This document shows, in pieces, positions 40,801 to 46,861 of a DNA stretch of 46,861 nucleotides. Under the pieces are notes generated by a model. It was given only the letters and a program-made list of their open reading frames with translations, ran no database searches and had not been told where the DNA came from. The translations under genes and the position numbers were made by a program. The stretch is from Clostridiales bacterium. Its GTDB lineage: Bacteria; Bacillota; Clostridia; Oscillospirales; Oscillospiraceae. The DNA is taken from positions 1 through 46,861 of the forward strand of contig DYBL01000073.1 of the NCBI GenBank assembly GCA_019418625.1. Reading direction: 5' to 3'. The first letter of the stretch is position 1, and each line of letters starts with the position of its first letter.

Positions 40801-41866
40801 GCCGGTTGGGGTTGACGAAGGTCTGGAACCGCTCGGCGATCTCGCCGTTCCGCAGTACCACCGCGCCGATCTCCGTGATGGCCTCCCGGTCTACCTTGAG
40901 GCCGGTGGTCTCGATATCAAAGCAGACGAACTCATCGTCCAGCGAGCAGTCCTGCTTACCGTGGACAGCCACCCGGTCATCCAGGTTGTTGACAAAGTAC
41001 CCTTCCACGCCGTAGAGGATCTTGATCTTATCCCCTGCTGCGTGCCAGGCGTCCGGGAAGGATTGGGCCACGCCGTGGTCGGTGATGGCGATGGCGGGAT
41101 GGCCCCAGCGGATGGCCGTCTTGATGGCGTCCTTGGTGTCCGTCAGGGCGTCCATGTTGCTCATCTTCGTGTGCAGATGCAGCTCCACGCGCTTTTCCGG
41201 GGCGGTATCCTGCCGCTCGGCATGGTCGATCACATTGATGTGGTAGGGGTTGAGCTGGATGTCCTTGCCGTCCCAGGTGGGCTCCATCTTCCCCTGAACG
41301 CACAGCCACATGCCCGGCTTGATGGCGGTGCCGTACTGCTCCGCCTCTTTGGCGGAGAGATTTTTATGGACACTGACGGAGTTGGTATAGTCCGTCATGT
41401 CAAAGTGCAGCCGCCACATGCCGGGACGGCGGGTCTCCACGCACTCGGCGGCAAAGACCTTGCCCGCTACGGTAGCGGTCCCCATTTTCAGGTTCAGCTC
41501 CCGCATGGGATTGGTACGGCCCTTGATGGGCTTGCCCAGCAGCACCTTGGATACACCGCCCCCCTGCTTTTCCTTGCCGGAGGACGGAGCCGGGGCTGCT
41601 TCCGCGGAGTCGGCAGTCCGGGGCGCCTCAGGCGCTGTCAGATGGATCTGGGCGTCGGAAAAACCGTACACGCCCCGGATCAATGACTCCAGGGCGTGCG
41701 CGTCCGCTTCACTCATGGGGGTGCGGGCCGTCAGATCCAGGGAAATGGTCATCTTTCCCTGGTCGATGACAGCGCCGGTGATCTCAGCGCCGGCCAGTTT
41801 CAGCCGCAGCTCTCCCGAAAGCTGCAGCTCCGCAAACATATCAAAAAACGGGATGTTTCTTGCCAT
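37871..41866 (-). CDS. polC: DNA polymerase III alpha subunit, PolC type
   Basis: 1331 residues. Replicative polymerase of low-GC Firmicutes. Order: N-terminal domain, OB fold (~residues 115-215), PHP domain start RVELHLHTKMSNMDALTDTK (~229), the embedded 3'-5' exonuclease FVCFDIETTGLKVDREAITE (~313) with HHRASDDAATVG, the rest of PHP, zinc finger CPNCKHNEF and CGADMPDKVCPVCGTK (~805), and the polymerase active site KVPDIDLNFSGEYQ (~855). It is about 100 residues shorter than Bacillus PolC, the difference lying mainly at the N-terminus. Last gene of the uppS operon, 34 bases after ispG, ending at a strong terminator. Confidence 0.97.
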   Translation of the reverse strand: MARNIPFFDMFAELQLSGELRLKLAGAEITGAVIDQGKMTISLDLTARTPMSEADAHALESLIRGVYGFSDAQIHLTAPEAPRTADSAEAAPAPSSGKEKQGGGVSKVLLGKPIKGRTNPMRELNLKMGTATVAGKVFAAECVETRRPGMWRLHFDMTDYTNSVSVHKNLSAKEAEQYGTAIKPGMWLCVQGKMEPTWDGKDIQLNPYHINVIDHAERQDTAPEKRVELHLHTKMSNMDALTDTKDAIKTAIRWGHPAIAITDHGVAQSFPDAWHAAGDKIKILYGVEGYFVNNLDDRVAVHGKQDCSLDDEFVCFDIETTGLKVDREAITEIGAVVLRNGEIAERFQTFVNPNRRLTPEIIGLTGITDDMLKDAPQLKQALTEFLKFVNGRPLAAHNAEFDIGFIRAGCRKVGLDFQPTYVDSLILAQNLLPELGKYKLDIVAEHLDLPAFNHHRASDDAATVGYMLIPFWKMLHERGVHTLQAVNKEMEKLRPLGGKTNRFPKHIILLARNKVGLKNLYQMISASNLKYFKRVPTIPKTLLNEHREGIIVGAACEAGELFRAVADHKDWEELKRIADYYDYLEIQPLCNNAFMLRNGDVQSEEDLREFNRTIVRLGEELDKPVCATGDVHFLNPEDEVYRHILLASKKFPDANAPLPIYFKTTDEMLEEFSYLGKEKAYEVVVTNTRLVADQIENFELLPAELFPPRLENSEEELNRLVWDKVHELYGDDPPKLIVDRLNVELGGILGKYDVVYMSAQKLVQRSLENGYLVGSRGSVGSSLVAYMSGITEVNSLPPHYRCPNCKHNEFITDGSYGCGADMPDKVCPVCGTKYIKDGFDIPFETFLGFGGGKVPDIDLNFSGEYQARAHRHAIEMFGETQVFRAGTIGTLAEKTAFGFVKKYLEENGITACRAEENRLTLGCVGTRRTTGQHPGGLVVVPDDKDMEDFCPVQHPADADDSDTITTHFEYHSMEANILKLDMLGHDDPTMVRMMQDLTGVDPHTIPLDDPDTMSIFTSSKVLGYENDEILGPTGAVAIPEFNTRFTRQMLIDTQPKDFNTLVRLSGFSHGTDVWMGNARDLIVSGTATVLETVGCRDDIMLYLISKGLDPKMSFKIMEKVRKGKVKKGGFDEGWVEAMESHDVPQWYIESLAKIGYLFPKAHAVAYVMMAFRIAWYKVHEPLAFYATFFSVRAKAFDAEYCCAGKDAVKRKIREIENNKDASAVEKDLLTTLEVCYEFYLRGFHFDTISIYDSDATKFKVTKNGLLPPFTAVHGLGETAALDTVEKRKGKTFISIEEFSMCCNKLSKTHIEQLKALGAFAGMAETSQITLF

Positions 41867-41900
41867 GGTTCCCTCTCACTTCAATTTCTATGGGATACGC

Positions 41901-42938
41901 TCAAAGTTTGGCGATCTCCTCCATCAGCGCGTCCACAAGCTTGTCCTGAGGAACTTTGTAAAGGATTTCCCCCTTACGGAACAAAAGCCCCTCTCCCTTG
42001 CCGCCGGCAATGCCGATGTCTGCTGCTGCGGCCTCTCCGGGACCGTTGACGGCACAGCCCATCACTGCCACAGTGATGTTTTTGTCGCAGTCCAGCAGGC
42101 GGCGTTCCACCTCCTCGGCGATGGGGATCAGATCGATGCGGGTACGGCCGCAGGTGGGGCAGGCGATCAGGTTCACGCCGTCTTTCCGCAGGCCTGCCGC
42201 CTTGAGGATCTTTTTGGCGGCATAGATCTCCTCCACCGGATCGGCCGTCAGCGTCACGCGGATGGTATCTCCGATGCCCAGGCATAAAAGCCCGCCGATG
42301 CCCATGGCAGACTTCACCATGCCCATGGAAGGCGTGCCCGCTTCGGGGACGCCCAGGTGCAGCGGATAGTCCGTCTGCTCGCTCAAAAGCCGGTAGGCCG
42401 CCATGGTCAGCGGCACATCGGAGCACTTGACGGAAATGCATATATCGTCAAAATCGAACTTGTTCAAAAGACGCACATGGCCCATGGCGCTTTCCACCAG
42501 GGCCTCGGCGGTGACGCCGCCGTACTTGGCCCGCAGCTCCTTTTCCAAAGAACCGCCGTTGACGCCGATACGGATGGGGATGTGCTTTTCGCGGCAGATA
42601 TCCGCCACCGCCTTTACCTTCTCCTCCCCGCCGATATTGCCGGGATTGATGCGGATGGCGTCGATGCCCCGCTGGGCCACTTCCAGAGCATACTTGTAGT
42701 TGAAGTGGATGTCAGCGATCAGGGGGATGGAGATCTGTTCCTTGATCTTGTCCACCGCCTCTGCCGCGGCCTGATCGGGGATAGCCACCCGGATGATCTC
42801 GCATCCGGCAGCCTCCAGCTTTTTGATCTGGGCCACGGTAGCAGCCACATCGTCGGTCTTTGTATTGCACATGGACTGGATGGAGACCGGGGCGCCGCCG
42901 CCCACGGCCACATTGCCCACCATCAGTTTTTTTGTCAT
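41901..42938 (-). CDS. ispG: 4-hydroxy-3-methylbut-2-enyl diphosphate synthase IspG
   Basis: 345 residues. Iron-sulfur enzyme of the MEP isoprenoid pathway, converting MEcPP to HMBPP. The start MTKKLMVGNVAVGGGAPVSI and VSIQSMCNTKTDD are diagnostic; TIM-barrel core with RINPGNIGGEEKV and GVNGGSLEKEL; the [4Fe-4S] ligands are the two cysteines of CPTCGRTRID (~262) and the one in GCAVNGPGEA (~294). Located 13 bases after rseP, before polC; together with dxr it supplies precursors for UppS in the same operon. Confidence 0.97.
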   Translation of the reverse strand: MTKKLMVGNVAVGGGAPVSIQSMCNTKTDDVAATVAQIKKLEAAGCEIIRVAIPDQAAAEAVDKIKEQISIPLIADIHFNYKYALEVAQRGIDAIRINPGNIGGEEKVKAVADICREKHIPIRIGVNGGSLEKELRAKYGGVTAEALVESAMGHVRLLNKFDFDDICISVKCSDVPLTMAAYRLLSEQTDYPLHLGVPEAGTPSMGMVKSAMGIGGLLCLGIGDTIRVTLTADPVEEIYAAKKILKAAGLRKDGVNLIACPTCGRTRIDLIPIAEEVERRLLDCDKNITVAVMGCAVNGPGEAAAADIGIAGGKGEGLLFRKGEILYKVPQDKLVDALMEEIAKL

Positions 42939-42951
42939 GACTTCCTCCTAC

Positions 42952-44031
42952 TCACCCAACCAGACGGAACACGTCGTGGAAGGTCACAAACAGCATAAAG
43001 CCCATCAGCACCACAAAACCGGCCGTATTGACCGCGGCCATATATCGTGCAGGGACTTTCTTTCGCAAAAGCAGCATGGACACGGCGTCCACCACCAAAA
43101 AGAGGATGTGTCCGCCATCCAGCGCCGGAATAGGCAGCAGATTCATCACAGCCAGGTTCACTGCCAGCATGGCGGCAAAGTAGAACATGCTCTCCACCGC
43201 TGCGCGGATGCCGCCCAGCTCCTGGGCCTGTTCGCCCGCTTCCGTCATGGAAGAGACGATGCCCACCGGGCCGCTGAGATCGTCCACACCGGCCTGGCCG
43301 CTGAAGAGCATCTGCAGGCTCAACCGCACCACCCGGACAAAATCCACCGTGTTCAGCCAGGCCAGCCGCAGCTTGCCGCCCAAGGTGGCTTCCTCCGTGG
43401 CAGTCAGGTCCCGGTAGATGCCATAGCCCTGATAGCTCTCGCCCTCAAGGCCCGTGAAAGTATTCCACTGAAGATTTTCCAGAGTGATCTTTTCCCCGTC
43501 CCGCAGTACGACCAGATCCAGCGGTTCCCCTCGGTTCAGATTCAGCAGCAAGTCCACATCGTTGTAAAGATACACCCGCTCGCCGTTGATGGACCAGAAA
43601 ATATCCCCCTGCTCCATCGCGGCGCCGTTATATGACTCAAATTCCGGCGCTACACCGGCAATGGCCGGCACCTGAATGACCTGTATCCCCGCATAGAGAC
43701 CCAGCAGGATCACAAGACCAGTGAGGAAGTTCATCAGTGGGCCGGCAGCAAAAATGATCAGCTGCTTCCAGAGGCTCTGGCTGCCCAGCGCTCGCTCGTC
43801 AGCGGAGTCCTCATCCTCCCCTTCCATGGCGCAGAAGCCGCCGATGGGCAGCGCCCGCAGGGAATACTGCGTTTCGCCCCGGTCCCGGCACCAGAGCACC
43901 GGACCCATACCGATGGAAAATTCATTGACCCGGACGCCGCAGAGCTTTGCTGCCACGAAATGGCCCAGCTCGTGCAGCGCCACCAGGACGCCGAAGATCA
44001 AAATCGCTCCCAGGATATAAAGAATCGTCAT
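42952..44031 (-). CDS. rseP: Site-2 intramembrane metalloprotease RseP
   Basis: 359 residues. Zinc protease cutting membrane proteins such as anti-sigma factors or signal-peptide remnants. Zinc site HELGH in the first membrane segment (VLVALHELGHFVAAKLCGVR, His21/Glu22/His25); the second metal motif is LLPIPALDGGHILFLVVDAV (~300-320). One PDZ domain lies between (YNGAAMEQGDIFWSINGERV). Four membrane segments. 18 bases after dxr and 13 before ispG, the usual order. Confidence 0.96.
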   Translation of the reverse strand: MTILYILGAILIFGVLVALHELGHFVAAKLCGVRVNEFSIGMGPVLWCRDRGETQYSLRALPIGGFCAMEGEDEDSADERALGSQSLWKQLIIFAAGPLMNFLTGLVILLGLYAGIQVIQVPAIAGVAPEFESYNGAAMEQGDIFWSINGERVYLYNDVDLLLNLNRGEPLDLVVLRDGEKITLENLQWNTFTGLEGESYQGYGIYRDLTATEEATLGGKLRLAWLNTVDFVRVVRLSLQMLFSGQAGVDDLSGPVGIVSSMTEAGEQAQELGGIRAAVESMFYFAAMLAVNLAVMNLLPIPALDGGHILFLVVDAVSMLLLRKKVPARYMAAVNTAGFVVLMGFMLFVTFHDVFRLVG

Positions 44032-44049
44032 GCACTGTCTCCTAGCATA

Positions 44050-45198
44050 TTAAAAGGCTCCGTCCAGCACGCTCTGCCGGGCGGCGGCATCCGCCGCCAG
44101 AATGTCGGAAAGCGAGGGCTTTTGCACCACCCGCACCTGGGACCGTGCCTTCGCCACCAGGCGGGCAATATCGTGGAATCCGATACGGTCCGCCAGGAAC
44201 AATCCAACGGCTTCCTCGTTGGCGCCGTTGAGGATGGCGCAGGCGGTGCCCCCCTCTGTGGCCGCCTCCTCCGCAAGGCGCAGGCAGGGGAACGTATCCC
44301 GGTCCGGCCGTGCAAAGGTCAGGGGCGGGCAAGTGAGAAGATCCAGCGGCTCCGCCGGATTCACGCCGCGATGGGGGTAGGTCATGGCATAACGAATGGG
44401 CAGCCGCATATCCGGTGTGCCCAGCTGGGCCAGTACTGCCCCATCCTGGTACTCTACCAGTGAGTGGACAATGGACTGGCGGTGGATGACCACATCCACC
44501 TGGGAAAGGGGCAGCCGGTAAAGGCGCATGGCCTCGATGACCTCCAGGCCCTTGTTCATCAGCGTGGCACAGTCCACAGTGATCTTGGGGCCCATGGCCC
44601 AGTTGGGATGACGCAGGGCGTCCGCACGGGTCATCTTCCCCACTTCCTCATATGTCATGCCATAGAAGGGACCGCCGGAGCAGGTCAGGATCAGCCGTTT
44701 GATCTCACGGCGGTCGGCACAGCCCTGGACGCACTGGAAAATGGCAGAGTGTTCCGAATCCACGGGGACGATCTGCGCTCCGGCTGCGTCCGCCGCGTCC
44801 ATGACCAGCTCGCCGGCGCACACCAGCGTCTCCTTGTTGGCAAGAGCGATACGCTTTTTTTCGCCGATGGCGGCCAGCGTGGGTTCCAGCCCTACCATGC
44901 CCACCACGGCGGTGACTACTGTATCTGCTTCCGGTACTACGGCGGCGTCCATCAGGGCAGCGTGGCCTCCCAGTACCTTGGTATCCGTGTCCTGAATGCG
45001 CACAGCCAGGTCTCGGGCTGGCGCCTCGTCGGTCAATACGGCCAGGCGGGGGCGGAACTTGCGCACCTGCGCCTCCATCCGCTCCACGCTGGCGTTGGCG
45101 GTGAGAGCCGCCACCTGCAGTCCCATCTGCTCCGCCACATCCAGGGTCTGACGGCCGATGGAGCCGGTGGAGCCTAAAATCGAAATCGTCTTACTCAT
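44050..45198 (-). CDS. dxr: 1-deoxy-D-xylulose 5-phosphate reductoisomerase Dxr
   Basis: 382 residues. First committed MEP-pathway step, NADPH- and divalent-metal-dependent. NADPH-binding N-terminus SKTISILGSTGSIGRQTLDV; LANKETLVCAGELVM; metal-binding PVDSEHSAIFQC; flexible-loop region LTCSGGPFYGM (usual text is T/ASGGPF, here Cys replaces Ala); HPNWAMGPKITVDCATLMNK and GLEVIEA with the third metal glutamate. Located between cdsA (60 bases) and rseP. Complete. Confidence 0.96.
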   Translation of the reverse strand: MSKTISILGSTGSIGRQTLDVAEQMGLQVAALTANASVERMEAQVRKFRPRLAVLTDEAPARDLAVRIQDTDTKVLGGHAALMDAAVVPEADTVVTAVVGMVGLEPTLAAIGEKKRIALANKETLVCAGELVMDAADAAGAQIVPVDSEHSAIFQCVQGCADRREIKRLILTCSGGPFYGMTYEEVGKMTRADALRHPNWAMGPKITVDCATLMNKGLEVIEAMRLYRLPLSQVDVVIHRQSIVHSLVEYQDGAVLAQLGTPDMRLPIRYAMTYPHRGVNPAEPLDLLTCPPLTFARPDRDTFPCLRLAEEAATEGGTACAILNGANEEAVGLFLADRIGFHDIARLVAKARSQVRVVQKPSLSDILAADAAARQSVLDGAF

Positions 45199-45258
45199 AA
45201 TCCTATCCTATTCCAAAAAGCTGAAAACAATCCTAAAAACTACAAGACAGCATCCAGG

Positions 45259-46110
45259 TCAGTATATGCCCGTGCACAGGACCAACCATACAAAAGGCGC
45301 CACGAAGGTCACGGAGTCGAACCGGTCCAGCACGCCGCCGTGACCGGGCAGGAGATTGCCGTAGTCCTTGACACCAAACTCCCGCTTGATGACGGAAAAG
45401 CTCAGATCGCCGATCTGGCTGATGGCGCTGCCTACCAGGCCGAACAGTGGCAGAAGTTCAAAGTTCCAGAAAGCGTCCGCAAGAACATAGGAACCCACTG
45501 CCATCATCAGCGCCGTGCCGATGACGCCGCCCACCAGGCCGCCCACGGCACCCTCCACGGTCTTTTTGGGGCTGACGGGAGTCAGCTTGTGCTTGCCGAA
45601 CAGCAATCCGGCAAAGAAGGCGAACGTGTCGGACCCGAAAGAGATGCACAGGGGAAAGAATACCAGCAGCATTCCCACGTACGGCATCATCCTTAGCCGC
45701 AGCAGGCAGCTGAGCATCAGCGGGAACACCATTCCCGCAAAGAGCGCGGCGGTCAGGGAGGCAAACGGCACGGGCCGTGTGCTGCCGTAACGGCGGATGG
45801 ACACCACGAACAGCGCCAGCACCAGCAGCGTGCCCAGCAGCGCGGTCAAAGGCAGTGCCGGCAGAGCGGTCAGCTTGGCGTATCGGATGGACAGCTCCAT
45901 GTACACGCACACGGGCACCAGTACCGCCGAGAGCACGCTCAGAGGGATCAGGGACTTCCCTGCTTCCCCGGCCACAGCGTGCATCAGCTCCCAGGCGCCT
46001 ACGCCGCACAGGCCGCACACCAGGAGCATGGTGGCCCATTCGGGCGCCACACCCAGCACCAAAATCAAAAACGGAATGCCGACCACGGCAACCATCACGC
46101 GTTTGAACAT
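45259..46110 (-). CDS. cdsA: Phosphatidate cytidylyltransferase CdsA
   Basis: 283 residues with about eight membrane segments. Makes CDP-diacylglycerol from phosphatidate and CTP for phospholipid synthesis. The family signature is present near the C-terminus: SVIKREFGVKDYGNLLPGHG followed by GVLDRFDSV, preceded by SDTFAFFAGLLFGKHKLTPV with the SPKKTVEG loop. It begins 26 bases after uppS. Length is typical. Confidence 0.95.
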   Translation of the reverse strand: MFKRVMVAVVGIPFLILVLGVAPEWATMLLVCGLCGVGAWELMHAVAGEAGKSLIPLSVLSAVLVPVCVYMELSIRYAKLTALPALPLTALLGTLLVLALFVVSIRRYGSTRPVPFASLTAALFAGMVFPLMLSCLLRLRMMPYVGMLLVFFPLCISFGSDTFAFFAGLLFGKHKLTPVSPKKTVEGAVGGLVGGVIGTALMMAVGSYVLADAFWNFELLPLFGLVGSAISQIGDLSFSVIKREFGVKDYGNLLPGHGGVLDRFDSVTFVAPFVWLVLCTGIY

Positions 46111-46136
46111 AAGATCAGCCCTTTAACTGTAAGGTA

Positions 46137-46861
46137 TTATTTCTTTACACCGCCGAAGCGACGGTCTCTTTTGCGGTATGCATCGATGGCACGGTCCAGC
46201 TCCGCCTCATCGAAGTCAGGCCAGAGGGTATCCGTGTAGTAAAACTCCGAGTAGGCACACTGCCACAAGAGGAAGTTGGAAAGCCGCAGCTCCCCGCTGG
46301 GACGGATGATGAGCTCCGGATCAGGGATCCCGGCGGAGTCCAGATAGTCCGAGAACATGGCCTCGCTGAGCTCCTCAGGGCGCTTCTTCCCTTCTGCGCA
46401 GTCGGCGGCAAAGCGGCGCGCCGCGCGCAATATCTCGTCCCGGCCGCCGTAATTGAGGCAGACGTTGGCCTGGAAATCGTCCTTGGAAAGATGCTCCGTG
46501 ATCTCGTCCGTCTCGTGGGCCAGGGCCCGCAGCTCCGGAGAAATGGGCGTCATGTCCCCGAAGAAGTGCAGCCGGATGTGGTCCCGCTCCATGGTGTCCA
46601 CTGCCTCCAGCAGATACTTCTTCAAAAGCAGCATGATGGCGGAGACTTCGCTCTCAGAGCGCTTCCAGTTCTCCGTAGAAAAAGCGTATACCGTCAGGTA
46701 CTGTACGCCCAGGTTTTTGCAGTAGGTGGCGATGCGGCGGAACGTCTCCGCACCTGCCTTGTGGCCGGCGGTACGGGGCAGGCCCCGTTTGGTGGCCCAG
46801 CGGCCGTTGCCGTCCATGATAATCGCAATATGGCGAGGCAGGCCGCTGGGCCACCAAACGG
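46137..46861 (-). CDS. uppS: Undecaprenyl diphosphate synthase UppS (5' end outside window)
   Basis: At least 241 residues; the frame is open to the window edge with LPRHIAIIMDGNGRWA reading in from upstream of the ATG at 46817, so the real start is beyond 46861. cis-Prenyltransferase making the C55 carrier for cell-wall synthesis. Motifs: MDGNGRWATKRGLPRTAGHK (catalytic Asp), YAFSTENWKRS, NYGGRDEI, and the substrate-binding RPSGELRLSNFLLWQCAYSE, then FYYTDTLWPDF. First visible gene of the uppS-cdsA-dxr-rseP-ispG-polC operon. Confidence 0.96.
   Translation of the reverse strand, partial: VWWPSGLPRHIAIIMDGNGRWATKRGLPRTAGHKAGAETFRRIATYCKNLGVQYLTVYAFSTENWKRSESEVSAIMLLLKKYLLEAVDTMERDHIRLHFFGDMTPISPELRALAHETDEITEHLSKDDFQANVCLNYGGRDEILRAARRFAADCAEGKKRPEELSEAMFSDYLDSAGIPDPELIIRPSGELRLSNFLLWQCAYSEFYYTDTLWPDFDEAELDRAIDAYRKRDRRFGGVKK

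Noticed and set aside
41974..42441. A 155-codon minus-strand ORF inside ispG
   Set aside because: Out-of-frame shadow of ispG rich in Arg/Gly/His; ispG itself is complete with all iron-sulfur cysteines.
1..46861. CRISPR array or cas genes
   Set aside because: No series of short direct repeats with spacers is visible, and no Cas1/Cas2 or effector motifs were seen; the unknown two-gene cassette does not resemble Cas8 or other effectors I know.

Overview
The window looks like a chromosomal segment of a gut-type Clostridia bacterium, probably of the Oscillospiraceae/Eubacteriales group. The reasons are moderate-to-high GC, Shine-Dalgarno sites of the GGAGG type, a V-type ATPase instead of an F-type in this stretch, PolC, AddAB, MEP-pathway genes (dxr, ispG), SLH-domain surface protein, and mobile-element genes (tnpV, TnpW-like, RhuM) typical of gut clostridial conjugative elements. 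The species call is inference; no rRNA is present.

Region 1 (1-4830) is the worn end of an integrative/conjugative element: a RhuM gene, a DUF6809-type gene, tnpV, the N-terminal stub of a large serine recombinase, a TnpW-like gene, scraps of a conjugation locus, and then, in the opposite direction, two overlapping genes of no recognised family (2474-4582). The first of these has lost its 5' end and the second is split by a -1 frameshift at an A-run followed by a perfect hairpin. A decayed DUF6809 copy closes the region.

Region 2 (4843-13371) is accessory: a metallo-beta-lactamase-fold hydrolase, three intact and one broken GNAT acetyltransferase, an RsgA-type GTPase, a CNNM/CorC-type membrane protein, a sigma factor with C-terminal membrane segments, an SLH-domain exported protein, and another DUF6809 gene. 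Three genes here have structured leaders, two of them with small upstream ORFs that overlap hairpins. The leader of the CNNM/CorC gene combines an acidic, proline-containing uORF with an intrinsic terminator, and I read it as a possible ion- or translation-sensing attenuator.

Region 3 (13546-22489, minus strand) is a complete nine-gene V-type ATPase operon in the order F(H)-I-K-E-C-G(F)-A-B-D, with a good promoter at 22461-22489. The K subunit carries the residues that bind sodium in Enterococcus hirae NtpK, so a Na+-coupled machine is likely. A DivIVA-like coiled-coil gene lies upstream with its own promoter and terminator.

Region 4 (23440-26775): two identical tRNA-Arg(ACG) genes with near-identical promoters flank a VanZ-domain membrane protein, followed by a DUF4397 protein with a repeated proline/glycine-rich N-terminus.

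Region 5 (26776-37838): a four-gene minus-strand operon (flavin reductase, hflX, GNAT, yigZ), rpmE with its own promoter and terminator, the addB-addA recombination nuclease pair, and a divergent DUF1643 gene.

Region 6 (37837-46861, minus strand): the conserved envelope/isoprenoid/replication operon uppS-cdsA-dxr-rseP-ispG-polC, with uppS running off the window edge. MEP-pathway enzymes (Dxr, IspG) feed the undecaprenyl carrier made by UppS, CdsA makes CDP-diacylglycerol, and RseP is the site-2 membrane protease.
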